A stretch of DNA of 64,000 nt from CAJQPP01 sp963793465 (GCA_963793465.1 CAWCAJ010000005.1:1-64000); one strand, 5' to 3'; counted from the stretch's first letter, positions 35,620-44,870 are shown. Made by a program: numbers and translations. Notes: generated from the sequence alone by a model not told the origin.

Positions 35620-38076
35620 ATGATTTCTCCACTGCCCAGCCACTTGCAGGAACGCGTTCGCAGCGTGCAAGCTGCGGCGATGAGGGGTGAGTTCATCCTG
35701 TACTGGATGCACAACGCCATGCGGAGTCATGAAAACCCGGCACTGGATGTGGCCCGGCACCTGGCGGCGGAAAACTCTCTACCGCTGTTGGTCTACCAGG
35801 GATTGTCGGAAAGGTATGCCTATGCCTCGGATCGCCACCATACGTTCATGTTGCAAGGCGCCCGTGATGTGCAGCGGCAGTTCGCCGACATGGGAATCAG
35901 CTACGCTGTGCACGTGGAGCGGCCAGGATTCCGCGACCCTTATCTGGTCAGTCTGGCTGAGCGGGCCGCCCTGGTCGTCACCGAAGATATGCCGGTTGAC
36001 CCGCCGCGTAGGTTTCTTCAATCGCTGGTTGCCAGGACATCCACGGCAATTCTGGCCGTCGACACCGCCTGCGTGGTCCCGATGAAGGTTGTGGGCAGAG
36101 CCTTCACGCGGGCATTTCAATACCGCGACCACACTCGAGAACACTATGCCGAGCGGCTATCCCGACCCTGGCCGGAAGTGGGGTTGGGGTTTTCCGATCG
36201 CACCTGGGATTTGTCAACGCTTCCCTTTCCTTCGATTCAGCTGGAAAGCGAGACGCTGGCGGAGTGGGTGGCTGCCTGCCAGATTGATCACTCGGTGGGG
36301 CCTGTCGTGGACACCGTGGGTGGATCCCAGGCGGGATATACGCGTTGGTCCCGGTTCCGGGACACGGGGTTGGCTGGTTACGCGCGACGACGCAACGATG
36401 CTTTGCTGGACGGTGTCAGTCGCCTGTCGGCCTACCTGCATTACGGAATGGTTTCACCCTTTCGAATTGCCCGCGAGGCCAACCAAATCGACAACGCCGG
36501 GTCGCAGAAGTACCTGGATGAGTTGTTAATCTGGCGGGAATTGGCCTACGCCTTCTGTTTCTTTCGTCCGGATCATGATCGGTGGACCGCCCTGCCCGAT
36601 TGGGCGCAACAGACCTTGCAAGCCCACGCCAAAGACCTCCGCAGCCCGGTCTGGAATTGGGAAGCGTTGGCTCGCGGACAAACCGAGGACCCGTTGTGGA
36701 ATGCGGCGCAGCGATCGCTGTTGATGCAGGGGGAGTTGCACAATAACGTGCGAATGACGTGGGGCAAACGGATCCTGGATTGGACCCCTACTCCACAGGC
36801 CGCACTGCAGATGATTATTGACTTGAATCATCGCTATGCCCTGGACGGGCGGGATCCCGCATCTTACGGCGGGATCCTGTGGTGTCTGGGTCAGTTCGAT
36901 CGACCCTTCCAGCCCCCGCAACCCCGCCTGGGTACGGTGCGACCTCGACCCACGGCAGGGCATGCGGAACGGCTCGATTGTGACGCCTTTTTGGCCAAGG
37001 TGACTGCTCCACGATTTGTCCCGGTTCCCCGGGTGGCGATAGTGGGTGCCGGGCTTTCTGGTCTGTTTGCGGCGCGGACTTTACGGGATCACGGGTTACC
37101 GGTTACGGTATTCGAGAAAAGCCGGGGATTGGGCGGACGCATGGCGACCCGCCGACTGCCGGACGGGTCCAGTTTCGATCATGGGGCCCAGTACTTCACC
37201 GTCAGAGATCCTCGTTTTCAATGCTATATCGAGGCCTGGTTTCAGCAGGGTTTGGTGGCAGCCTGGCCCGACCCCGGGGCGAGTGAACACCAGCGGATCG
37301 TGGTGTTGCGGAATGGTCAGATCCAATCGGAACCGGGTCCCCAACCTCGCTTTGTGGGGGTGCCTACCATGAATGCCATTTGCAAACATTTGGGTGAAGG
37401 ACTGGAGATTTGCAAACAGTGCCGCATCACCCAAGTGCAGTATCAACATGGAAGGTTGCATTTGATCGACGATCAATCCAACCAGCACGGCCCTTTCGAC
37501 CGCCTGGTGGTCTCGGCTCCTGCCGAACAAACGGCCGAATTGCTGGCGGATGTGAGTGTCCTCCATCAATCGCTGTCCAAAATCCAGATGAATCCCTGTT
37601 GGGCCGCGATGGCTTCTTTTTCAAAACCGTTGACCGACCAATGGGTGGGTGCCTTCCTGCACGATTCACACCTGTCGTGGGCTGCACGCAACGGTACCAA
37701 GCCTGGTCGAAAGAATGACAGGGAGCAACTGGTGTTGCACGCCACTCCGGACTGGACGGCGCAACACTGGGAAGAGGATGCCACTGCTGTGACCCAATCT
37801 ATGCTCGAGGAGTTTTGGAGAGTCTCCGGTTTGCCCCCGCAACCGACTCAGCATCTGCAAGGGCATCGCTGGAAATACGCCATTCCCTCAACAGCAGACG
37901 AAGCGGGTTGTTATTTTGATGCACGGCTGGGAATCGCGGCTTGCGGTGATTGGGCCAGCGGCTCCCGAGTGGAGGGTGCGTTTTTGAGCGGGATGGCTGC
38001 GGCGGGCCGGATCCTGGGAACTCTCAAAGCAGGCAAACAGGTTGCCACCCAATTGCAAACCAGGCTGTTTGATTAG
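35620..38076 (+). CDS. Photolyase (class II-like) fused to a renalase-like FAD oxidoreductase
   Basis: An 818-aa protein. The N-terminal 1-450 is a photolyase. It starts EFILYWMHNAMRSHENPALD, followed by FMLQGARDVQRQFAD. The FAD domain reads PLWNAAQRSLLMQGELHNNV, then RMTWGKRILDWTPTP and DLNHRYALDGRDPASYGGIL, all close to class II CPD photolyases. From about 470 a separate flavoprotein begins: VAIVGAGLSGLFAARTLRDH with VFEKSRGLGGRMATRRLPDG and FDHGAQYFTVRDPRF, the renalase/COG3380 pattern. It ends IAACGDWASGSRVEGAFLSG. ATG 35620 begins the family region; the frame is open to 35506. The second flavin domain might reduce the photolyase cofactor, but that is only a hypothesis. Confidence 0.9.
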   Translation: MISPLPSHLQERVRSVQAAAMRGEFILYWMHNAMRSHENPALDVARHLAAENSLPLLVYQGLSERYAYASDRHHTFMLQGARDVQRQFADMGISYAVHVERPGFRDPYLVSLAERAALVVTEDMPVDPPRRFLQSLVARTSTAILAVDTACVVPMKVVGRAFTRAFQYRDHTREHYAERLSRPWPEVGLGFSDRTWDLSTLPFPSIQLESETLAEWVAACQIDHSVGPVVDTVGGSQAGYTRWSRFRDTGLAGYARRRNDALLDGVSRLSAYLHYGMVSPFRIAREANQIDNAGSQKYLDELLIWRELAYAFCFFRPDHDRWTALPDWAQQTLQAHAKDLRSPVWNWEALARGQTEDPLWNAAQRSLLMQGELHNNVRMTWGKRILDWTPTPQAALQMIIDLNHRYALDGRDPASYGGILWCLGQFDRPFQPPQPRLGTVRPRPTAGHAERLDCDAFLAKVTAPRFVPVPRVAIVGAGLSGLFAARTLRDHGLPVTVFEKSRGLGGRMATRRLPDGSSFDHGAQYFTVRDPRFQCYIEAWFQQGLVAAWPDPGASEHQRIVVLRNGQIQSEPGPQPRFVGVPTMNAICKHLGEGLEICKQCRITQVQYQHGRLHLIDDQSNQHGPFDRLVVSAPAEQTAELLADVSVLHQSLSKIQMNPCWAAMASFSKPLTDQWVGAFLHDSHLSWAARNGTKPGRKNDREQLVLHATPDWTAQHWEEDATAVTQSMLEEFWRVSGLPPQPTQHLQGHRWKYAIPSTADEAGCYFDARLGIAACGDWASGSRVEGAFLSGMAAAGRILGTLKAGKQVATQLQTRLFD

Positions 38077-38129
38077 TACGAGTCGCAGGGACAAGCAGCC
38101 TGTGCCGCGCCCATTTTCCAGGTCAACTT

Positions 38130-38162
38130 GAACGAAAAAACGCTTCACCGAAACGAAATGTG
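38130..38162 (+). repeat. Dispersed repeat A, copy 1
   Basis: GAACGAAAAAACGCTTCACC followed by GAAACGAAATGTG. Near-identical sequence occurs at 46913-46944 (same strand) and, inverted, at 55297-55328. Here it stands alone between the photolyase gene and the Nei-type gene. Confidence 0.75.
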
Positions 38163-38209
38163 CTCTCGCCTCGACACTCTCACTTCGTGATCAAGACTCA
38201 GTAAACACC

Positions 38210-39001
38210 ATGCCTGAAGGACATACGATTCATCGCATCGCCCGGGATCATCAGCAGTGGTTTGCCGGGCAGAAACTGGCGGTGGCTTCCCCGCAGGGAC
38301 GCTTCGCGGTGGATGCCAGAAAACTCTCAGGAAAAAAACTCCGTGATGTGACGGCGCACGGAAAGCACCTGTTTTATCACTGGGGTGGCCGGCAGCTGAT
38401 TCACATCCACCTGGGCCTGTACGGCAAGTTCCGGGTCCACAAAAATCCAGCCCCGGAACCTCGCGGAGCTGTCCGCTTGAGGGTGATTGGACGGGATCGT
38501 TGTTTTGATCTGAACGGTCCCAACTGCTGCGAGTTGATCGATGTCGAAAAGTACGAGTCGATCCGGGCTCGCCTGGGCCAGGATCCTTTGCGTGCGGATG
38601 CCTGCCCGGAAACGGCGTGGCAGAGAATACAACGCAGTCGAGCGCCGATCGGGAACTTGCTACTCAATCAGGCGGTAATTGCGGGCGTCGGCAATGTGTA
38701 TCGAGCCGAGATCCTGTTTCTACTGGGGATGCACCCCGAACGACCCGGTAATCAGTTGGCACGCGACGATTTTGAATCCCTTTGGCGTTTGACTGTCGAT
38801 CTATTACAAAAAGGTGTGAAATACAATCGGATCATTACGGTGGAACGCGACCAGGTCGACAAACCCTTAAGCCGCTTGCCTGCCACCGAGCGATTGAACA
38901 TTTACAAAAAGAGGCATTGCCCCAGCTGTCAGGGTCGGGTCAAGACCTGGCAGCTGGGCAACCGCAAGATGTATGCTTGTGTGGAATGTCAATCCACATA
39001 G
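38210..39001 (+). CDS. Fpg/Nei family DNA glycosylase-AP lyase (Nei type)
   Basis: A 263-aa enzyme that removes oxidised bases and cleaves the strand. MPEGHTIHRIARDHQQWFAG has the catalytic Pro2 and Glu3 in the form PEGHTIHR that marks Nei (endonuclease VIII) rather than Fpg (PELPEV). HIHLGLYGKFRV and the H2TH region GNLLLNQAVIAGVGNVYRAE are present, and the C-terminal zinc finger is CPSCQGRV...CVEC. The substrate is probably oxidised pyrimidines. It follows the photolyase fusion by 130 bp, so this is a small DNA-repair group, though repeat A between them may separate transcripts. Confidence 0.92.
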   Translation: MPEGHTIHRIARDHQQWFAGQKLAVASPQGRFAVDARKLSGKKLRDVTAHGKHLFYHWGGRQLIHIHLGLYGKFRVHKNPAPEPRGAVRLRVIGRDRCFDLNGPNCCELIDVEKYESIRARLGQDPLRADACPETAWQRIQRSRAPIGNLLLNQAVIAGVGNVYRAEILFLLGMHPERPGNQLARDDFESLWRLTVDLLQKGVKYNRIITVERDQVDKPLSRLPATERLNIYKKRHCPSCQGRVKTWQLGNRKMYACVECQST

Positions 39002-39047
39002 CCTTTAATCGACATAGGCTCTTGCCAAAATTTCGGGATGTGATGGC

Positions 39048-39752
39048 ATGAACAATCAGGACCTGGTGATTCTGGTACATGGACTGTGCGGCAGTCCGCT
39101 GGACATGTGGCCGATTTCCCGGCATTTACGTCAGTTGGGATACACGACGCGGAATTGGGGCTACCGCAGTCTGGGACGTGGCATCGAAACGCACGTGGAA
39201 CGCTTCTCCCATTTTTTGAGCGGAATCGATCGGGAAGTCCAGGGAGCCAGGTTTCATTTGGTGACGCACAGCATGGGAGGCATCATCGCCCGAGCCGTGT
39301 TCTCCCAACAACAGTTCCAGAATCCCGGGCGCGTTGTGATGTTGGCGCCCCCGCATCGCGGGTCGCATGCGGCGCGGCGACTGAAGCCCTTTCTCGGTTG
39401 GGTGACGCCCAGCCTGGGGCAGCTTTCCGATCAGGCGGACAGCTATGTCAATCGCTTGACCAACCCCTTTCCCGAACAACAGATTCCCTTTGGCATCGTA
39501 CGGGCATCGCGTGACCGTGTGATCAAAGCGGGTGCCGAATTGCTGGATGGGTACCGGGATTTCGCTTGCGTGAAAGGTCAACACGGGTTGTTGCCTTGGT
39601 ATCCCCAGACCACGCATCTGGTGGGGTCGTTTTTGAAATCCGGTCGTTTTGAATCCGCGGCGTCAGTAAGGACCGCAGCCGTTGCAGGGGATTCCGAATC
39701 GCAAGATGGCCCGATCAATGGCTCAGGATCCTTTCCCAATCAAGTTCACTAA
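39048..39752 (+). CDS. Alpha/beta hydrolase (lipase/acyltransferase-like)
   Basis: A 234-aa serine hydrolase. LVILVHGLCGSPLDMWPISR gives the oxyanion HG motif, and FHLVTHSMGGIIARAVF gives the nucleophile elbow (THSMGG; Ser about 84). VVMLAPPHRGSHAAR follows. A catalytic Asp is likely in the DRVIKAGAELLDG region, and His in GQHGLLP. No signal peptide, so cytosolic. The substrate is unknown, and this group includes PGAP1-like and lipase-class members. It starts 46 bp after the Nei-type gene. Confidence 0.88.
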   Translation: MNNQDLVILVHGLCGSPLDMWPISRHLRQLGYTTRNWGYRSLGRGIETHVERFSHFLSGIDREVQGARFHLVTHSMGGIIARAVFSQQQFQNPGRVVMLAPPHRGSHAARRLKPFLGWVTPSLGQLSDQADSYVNRLTNPFPEQQIPFGIVRASRDRVIKAGAELLDGYRDFACVKGQHGLLPWYPQTTHLVGSFLKSGRFESAASVRTAAVAGDSESQDGPINGSGSFPNQVH

Positions 39753-39773
39753 CGCAAACAGGAAACAAAAAGC

Positions 39774-40289
39774 ATGTGGAAGTACACGGGCGGTCAACGC
39801 CCAGATTTTGCTCTGCCGCCAACCGCAGACCAGGAATCCGTTTGGGACTACCCGCGACCTCCCGTGTGCGTGCGAGACGAACGCGAGATCATCATCCGTT
39901 GGAACGACCAGCAGGTCGCACGAACCAGGCAAGCCTGGCGAATCCTGGAAACGGCCAGCCCACCGACTTTCTACATTCCACGCAGCGACGTGAATCTGTC
40001 GCTTCTGAAAGTAACTGCCGGAGGTTCATTTTGTGAATGGAAAGGGATGGCGACCTATTGGTCATTGTTCCAGGAACAACAGCAGTTGAAGGACGTGGGC
40101 TGGAGCTATGAACAGCCTGCATCCCGGTTTCAGCAGATCGCAGGCTGTTTGTCATTTTATCCGGCCAAGCTGCAATGTACGGTGGACGGACAACGTGTAC
40201 GTCCCCAGCCAGGAGGTTTTTACGGCGGCTGGGTAACGGATGAAATTGTCGGCCCTTTCAAGGGGGAACCGGGCACCGCTGGCTGGTAG
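39774..40289 (+). CDS. DUF427 domain protein
   Basis: A 171-aa single-domain DUF427 protein: RPPVCVRDEREIIIRWNDQQ, PTFYIPRSDVNLSLLKVTAG, FCEWKGMATYWSL, then FYPAKLQCTVDGQRVRPQPG and FYGGWVTDEIVGPFKG. The W-K-G segment and the E-E/D-x-x-GPFKG tail are the family marks. Function is unknown; the fold is a small beta-barrel. It starts 21 bp after the hydrolase stop and is probably co-transcribed with it. Confidence 0.9.
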   Translation: MWKYTGGQRPDFALPPTADQESVWDYPRPPVCVRDEREIIIRWNDQQVARTRQAWRILETASPPTFYIPRSDVNLSLLKVTAGGSFCEWKGMATYWSLFQEQQQLKDVGWSYEQPASRFQQIAGCLSFYPAKLQCTVDGQRVRPQPGGFYGGWVTDEIVGPFKGEPGTAGW

Positions 40290-40340
40290 GCGTCCGGCAG
40301 CTTCGAAAGTCGGAACACCCGGGGGAGCATGCGTTGGGCG

Positions 40341-40661
40341 TCAGGTTTCCAGTCGCTGCCCCCACATACCGCCATGTTTGGTCAGATGCAAATCGCCCAA
40401 CACCTGGCACTGGCAAGCCAATCGCAATCCCGCACCACGCTGATGCGGTGGAAAACCGAGACGCCAGTGTTCCACAGCGGTGATTTCCGATACCGGGCCT
40501 ACGATCTGTACGGCGCAGGTTCCGCAGGTGCCCAGCCCCCGGCAATGAATGGCGGCTGCAACTCCGTTGTACAGCGGTGCCTGCGCATCCAATAACACCC
40601 GCCGCAGGTTCGCCCCGACGCGGCATTCAAACGTTTCACCGGCAAAAGTGATTTTGGGCAT
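40341..40661 (-). CDS. [2Fe-2S] ferredoxin-like protein
   Basis: A 106-aa ferredoxin. Four cysteines form a plant-type cluster: HCRGLGTCGTCAVQI holds Cys-x5-Cys-x2-Cys, and the fourth is in RLACQCQVLGDLHL. The beta-grasp start MPKITFAGETFECRVGANLR is normal. It would carry electrons for an unknown partner; a relation to the nearby photolyase flavoprotein is only possible. It is the only minus-strand gene in this stretch and faces the FabZ-like gene divergently. Confidence 0.88.
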   Translation of the reverse strand: MPKITFAGETFECRVGANLRRVLLDAQAPLYNGVAAAIHCRGLGTCGTCAVQIVGPVSEITAVEHWRLGFPPHQRGAGLRLACQCQVLGDLHLTKHGGMWGQRLET

Positions 40662-40899
40662 GGCTCTCTATTTTGTTGAAACGGCCCGGCGCCAGGCCTG
40701 CGATTGGTGAGGGCGGTTGGGGAGGGCGGGCGGTTGAGTCTGGCCGGAGAGGATCCCATCCGATCAACGCGGATCCGGGGAAGCACGGCCAGGCAGCTTA
40801 CGCTCCTTGAAAAAGCCCTACAATCAAGTGATCCGGCCGCGGAGCCTGCGGTTTTTCCCAAACTGGTATTCTTACGTGACTCTTGATCCTTGACCAGCC

Positions 40900-41394
40900 A
40901 TGCCCGATTATCAACACCGATTCGATCGCATCCAGGATTACCTGCATCATCGTGCCCCCTATCTGCTGGTCGACACCATCGTATCGATCGGGGCATCCCA
41001 AATCGTGACCCAAATGACGATCGAAGGTGACGAGTTCTTCATGCAAGGGCATTTCCCGGGCGCACCGATCGTACCCGGTGCCATGATGCAGGAACTGACT
41101 ACGCAATCGGCAGGAGTTCTGATTGCTGCTGAATATAACCCCATGTCGCAGTATCGCACGGAAGATCCCTTCTTCAACGAATACGCTCTCGGTGTCCTGG
41201 TAAAAGTAAAGCAAGCCCGTTACAAGGGATTCGCCCGACCCGGGGACACGTTAACCGTCACTGTGGATTTGCAGGAACGGGTTAGCTCGGTGTTTGATTT
41301 TGTGGCCCGGGTGGTTGTTGATGACAAGACCATCATGCGGAACGCGTTCCAGTTGATGAACATCCCCTCAAGCACGTTGCAGGGTGTCTCCTGA
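40900..41394 (+). CDS. FabZ/FabA-like 3-hydroxyacyl-ACP dehydratase
   Basis: A 164-aa hot-dog-fold protein. The catalytic His is in MQGHFPGAPIVPGAMMQELT, the motif H-F-P-G-x-P-x-x-P-G of FabZ. The usual Glu/Asp of the second motif is taken by the following E-L-T region. YLLVDTIVSIGASQIVTQMT and YKGFARPGDTLTVTVDL are family-typical. It may dehydrate 3-hydroxyacyl chains in fatty acid or lipid synthesis. A second, main FabZ is expected elsewhere, and this copy stands alone, so a specialised substrate is possible. Confidence 0.8.
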   Translation: MPDYQHRFDRIQDYLHHRAPYLLVDTIVSIGASQIVTQMTIEGDEFFMQGHFPGAPIVPGAMMQELTTQSAGVLIAAEYNPMSQYRTEDPFFNEYALGVLVKVKQARYKGFARPGDTLTVTVDLQERVSSVFDFVARVVVDDKTIMRNAFQLMNIPSSTLQGVS

Positions 41395-41566
41395 ATCAGG
41401 CGTCCGATTCGCCTTGGGAACAAGGCTGAAAAGGAGTTTCCGGGGGTGGGATTTACTGCCAGCAAGGCGGGTTCATGACGAATAGGCGATAGCAGGCCCC
41501 CAGGTTCAATTGCCACGGAGCCGACGGACCAGTTCCTTTTCCTGTTTGAATCAAGGTAAACCGCCA

Positions 41567-42082
41567 ATGAACCGTCGTCGACAAGTCCGTCCCCATATCA
41601 CCTGGCGGAACCTGGTGCTCCTGCTGGTTCTGATGGCTGGTGTGGGGTTAGTGGTCGGCGGATTGGTGTTTCGTGGCTGGAGCCGGATCGAGCTGGCGAC
41701 CCCTGCCCAGGCGGCAAGTGCCTTTGCCGATCAGTTCAGCCAGATCGTTGACCAGCGGCCTTACCTTACGATTGCCGATGCGGGCACGGTCGGCGTGGAT
41801 CGCACACTGGAACAGGGGTCGGAATCGGAAGTCCAAGCGCTATGGCTGCTGGCCTATGAACCGGGTGCTGGCAGGCTGGTTCGCGTGCGTTTTCCCTTTT
41901 GGTTTGTGAAGCTCAAGACGACCAACCAACTGAATCTGGGGACCCTGGTGTCGCTGCTCTCCAGCGATTGGGAGCATCTGGACTTGGCGGTTACTCAAAA
42001 TGATCTGGCCCAACGCGGACCCGGGCTGGTGTTGGATCACACGCGAACGGATGGTGGACGCATCCTGTTATGGTCCGAATGA
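41567..42082 (+). CDS. Single-pass membrane protein of unknown function
   Basis: A 171-aa protein. Basic N-terminus (MNRRRQVRPHITWRN), one membrane helix at about 17-36 (LVLLLVLMAGVGLVVGGLVF), then a periplasmic domain of about 130 residues with no recognised family. The latter contains AFADQFSQIVDQRPYLTIAD and VQALWLLAYEPGAGRLVRVR. The frame is open to 41510; the ATG at 41567 begins the plausible signal anchor. It stands alone downstream of the FabZ-like gene. Confidence 0.65.
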   Translation: MNRRRQVRPHITWRNLVLLLVLMAGVGLVVGGLVFRGWSRIELATPAQAASAFADQFSQIVDQRPYLTIADAGTVGVDRTLEQGSESEVQALWLLAYEPGAGRLVRVRFPFWFVKLKTTNQLNLGTLVSLLSSDWEHLDLAVTQNDLAQRGPGLVLDHTRTDGGRILLWSE

Positions 42083-42956
42083 AGGGGCGGCCCCCGTTTT
42101 TGCGGCCTGGCGGCCCGTGGTAGTGAACTGCCTGCTTGTTCTCTCCGCGATTTTGCGTGTTTGTCAGTACTGGGAATGGAAGACAAGCAGGCTCTGTCTG
42201 GGCTGGCTGGGTAAAGTCATGTCATCTCCAACTGGTTGGAAACAGGCGGCTGCGCTGCCTTGATGAATCACCGATTGCACTCGAACGAACTGCAAACCAG
42301 ATGCCAGCCCTGGGCGGCTTGGTGGGCTCCTCGGTTACGGCCTCGACAGGGCAGTTGATAAAACCGCTCATCGCCACTTAGATAGAACCTTGTTGTGTCA
42401 AAGGCGCCCACGGTGCGCCATTTCGCACGTTGGTTGATCAGTCGTTTGGCGGGCGGAGAGGCTGCAAGTGCGGTGAAAAGCCAAAATCCGGAATGGCATG
42501 CCCATTGCATTGCACCGTACCGGGTGACACGAACGAAATTTGGGGCTCACGCGAGCACCGGAACCCATGGATTTTGGCGTTTGTGGACCGACGGACAAGG
42601 CGAATTGCGACTTTTGAGGACGCGGCAAAACGCGGCAAGACGCGCGAAGACGCGCCAAGACGTGATGACTGGCAGGGTAATCGAGTGTCGTTGATGGGTG
42701 TCGTCAGCGTAGCGATGGCAGCCAGGGATCTTCCAAAACAGTGCGGACAACCTATGGTATCCGGTTAGAGCGTAACCGGAGAGAGAGCTTTGATTCCCGC
42801 TGGTGCCGGGTTGGGCTGGTTGTCGTGTTGCAAGACGCGGCTACCCTGCGAACCTGAGAGACTCCTTTTTCAGGGGACGAGCGCGGGCCTGGGTTTGTCG
42901 CGGTTGCTGGCTTTGCCTGTTTCAATATTCGATTTCGTTTCACAAAAGGAACTCAC
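42083..42956. other. Long intergenic region with 10-bp repeats and a hairpin
   Basis: About 870 bases without a supportable gene. At 42620-42659 four tandem 10-bp units (ACGCGGCAAA, ACGCGGCAAG, ACGCGCGAAG, ACGCGCCAAG) lie in a row. At 42760-42780 TCCGGTTA-GAGCG-TAACCGGA forms a perfect 8-bp stem. Open frames in this stretch (42395-42694, 42430-42768 plus; 42398-42658 minus) read Arg/Thr-rich noise. The promoter of the 42957 operon is expected in its last 150 bases. Confidence 0.6.
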
Positions 42957-43394
42957 ATGAATTGGAAATCCGTCGGTTCTCTGTTGCTGGTTGGCATGGC
43001 TGCCAGTTGGTCCTTGTCGGCCACCGATCATTCAGAAGTCGGGTCAGCCGCTGTGCCTCAGGAAGAGCAGCAGGATCAGCAGCAGAAGCAGGCCACCAAA
43101 AGTGACTTCATGATTGTGAAACTGGATATGGCTCGGGAAATCGTGGCCGGCCTGGCGACGGCAGATTTTGTGAAGATGGCCAAGAGTGCTGACGAGATGA
43201 AAAAGCTGAGTCTGGAGTCCAGTTGGAATGTGGAAACGACGCCCGACTATCTGAAACTGAGCGCCGATTTTCGCGAGAGCGCGGAACGCCTGCGGTTGGC
43301 AGCCAACGAAAAAAACATTGATGCTGCGACCCTGGCCTATTTTGAAGTGACGTTAAATTGCGTGCGTTGTCACAAGTACATTCGCGACGAATAA
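42957..43394 (+). CDS. Exported single-CxxCH (cytochrome c'-like) protein
   Basis: A 145-aa exported protein. Signal peptide SLLLVGMAASWSLSA (cleavage about 22), a Gln/Glu-rich linker, then a helical domain. It ends in LNCVRCHKYIRDE, one CxxCH heme motif near the C-terminus, as in class II cytochromes c'. A paralogue lies at 50707-51141 with the same layout (CIDCHKHIR). A heme-carrying periplasmic protein is likely; a role in NO or O2 handling is inference from the neighbouring USP and hemerythrin genes. It is the first gene of a stress-related run and is followed 25 bp later by the USP-CBS gene. Confidence 0.85.
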   Translation: MNWKSVGSLLLVGMAASWSLSATDHSEVGSAAVPQEEQQDQQQKQATKSDFMIVKLDMAREIVAGLATADFVKMAKSADEMKKLSLESSWNVETTPDYLKLSADFRESAERLRLAANEKNIDAATLAYFEVTLNCVRCHKYIRDE

Positions 43395-43419
43395 ACCTGG
43401 GACGGAGTGGTTCAAGAAT

Positions 43420-44310
43420 ATGAAGCGACGAATCCTTTGCCCGGTGGACCTGTCGGAAAACAGCCTGGCCGCCATCGATGTGGCCTCGGCTCTGGCGAAG
43501 CAGAACGGCAGCACTCTGGTGTTTGCCTATGTTTCACCAAAGTGGCTTCCCGAAGAGTCCATGGTGGGCAGCGACTATATCGACTCTGTGGTGGCGGAAC
43601 GCAAGGCCACGTTGTCTCAGGTGCGTCCTGCCGTGGATGGCGTCCCCTTCGAGTCACTGTTTCTGGAAGGAAACGCTGGACCCGAAATCACGCGAGCGGC
43701 CGGGAATTGCGACATGGTGGTGATGAGTACGCATGGTTACAGCGGAGTGGTCCGATTGATCATGGGCAGCGTCGCCCAATACGTGTCCCGCCATGCGAGC
43801 TGTCCTGTCGTTCTGGTTAAAAATCCGGCGATCCGCAATCAGGGTCATCGCCAGCTCCCCCGTTTTGAACGATCTGTGACTGACGTCATGCATCAGGTGG
43901 GCGCGGTCCAGGGGGACGATCACCTGCAAGCGGTCATTCAGATGCTGGAAAACCAGCGGGAAACTGCCGCGCCGGTGGTGGATGTGTTTCACAAGTGCAT
44001 CGGCATATTGACCACCACGGATATTGAAAACTATCACCGACTGCTGGCCCGTTACGAGGCCGGGGACCAGTCGGTGTTTGATGAAATCTTCGAAACCAAC
44101 GCCTACGGACAACGCCGTACCGATAGCGATGAATTTCACTATGTCCACCGCCACATGACCCAGCCGGTGGTGACCATTTCCAATCAAGAGTCCTGCCCCG
44201 ACGCCCGTGAGTTGTTTTCCCGAAACCCCGAGATCCACCATTTGGTGGTGGTGGACGACTGCAATCGACCTGTCGGAATCCTGGCCAAAAACGACGTTGC
44301 CGAGCCCTAG
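43420..44310 (+). CDS. Universal stress protein with CBS domain pair
   Basis: A 296-aa fusion. Residues 1-135 are a UspA domain: RILCPVDLSENSLAAIDVAS, then DMVVMSTHGYSGVVRLIMGS with the ATP-binding G-x2-G-x9-G(S/T) motif, and CPVVLV. From about 150 there is a CBS pair (SVTDVMHQVGAVQ ... KCIGILTTTDIENYH; HMTQPVVTISNQ ... RPVGILAKNDVAEP). Such proteins sense adenylates. It lies in a cluster with a heme protein, another USP and a hemerythrin, a setting typical of redox or low-oxygen stress response. Confidence 0.9.
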   Translation: MKRRILCPVDLSENSLAAIDVASALAKQNGSTLVFAYVSPKWLPEESMVGSDYIDSVVAERKATLSQVRPAVDGVPFESLFLEGNAGPEITRAAGNCDMVVMSTHGYSGVVRLIMGSVAQYVSRHASCPVVLVKNPAIRNQGHRQLPRFERSVTDVMHQVGAVQGDDHLQAVIQMLENQRETAAPVVDVFHKCIGILTTTDIENYHRLLARYEAGDQSVFDEIFETNAYGQRRTDSDEFHYVHRHMTQPVVTISNQESCPDARELFSRNPEIHHLVVVDDCNRPVGILAKNDVAEP

Positions 44311-44435
44311 GATTACGATTCCCGTGCAGCAGGTCGCTGGGGAAGGGTCAGCCTGGAACGTCAAGACGCCAGGCTGTTCCAGCGATGTCTCTAAACTTTC
44401 CTCAATCCGTATCTTCCTGCCCTGAAAGCCAAATC

Positions 44436-44870
44436 ATGAGCGTGTTTACAAGTCAGCCGGTGGTTGTTCCCTGGGACTTCTCGGACCAATCCAGCGATGC
44501 GCTGGAAAAGGCCCTGGAACTTGTGGACTCCCCACAACAAATCATTGTCGTTCATGTCACGTCCTACCCGGCGGTTACCGAGCCGAGTGTAGTCTGGGGG
44601 ACCTACTCGGAAGACAGTATCCGCGAAAATTTGCGGAAGAGTTTCCGGAAGACCATGCCAACGGATCGCGATTACGAGTTGGAGTTCGTTTCGCTGTTTG
44701 GCGATCCGGGCAGCGAGATTACGCAGTTGGCGGCCGACCGGAATGCCGGACTGATTGTCATTTCCTCGCATGGCAGGACGGGTTTGTCGCGTCTGCTACT
44801 GGGTTCCGTGGCGGAACGGGTGGTGCGACTGGCACCCTGCCCGGTCCTGGTGCTACGCAAGGGCGAGTAA
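44436..44870 (+). CDS. Universal stress protein (UspA family)
   Basis: A 144-aa UspA protein. VVVPWDFSDQSSDALEKALE is the start of the fold, and LIVISSHGRTGLSRLLLGSV is the ATP-binding G-x2-G-x9-G-S motif, then CPVLVLRKGE. The frame extends to 44385, but the ATG at 44436 fits the family. It is a close paralogue of 62146-62613 (VVIPFDFSEQSKRALEKTLE). The spacing (125 bp) from the USP-CBS gene is compatible with the same transcript or a separate promoter. Confidence 0.9.
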   Translation: MSVFTSQPVVVPWDFSDQSSDALEKALELVDSPQQIIVVHVTSYPAVTEPSVVWGTYSEDSIRENLRKSFRKTMPTDRDYELEFVSLFGDPGSEITQLAADRNAGLIVISSHGRTGLSRLLLGSVAERVVRLAPCPVLVLRKGE

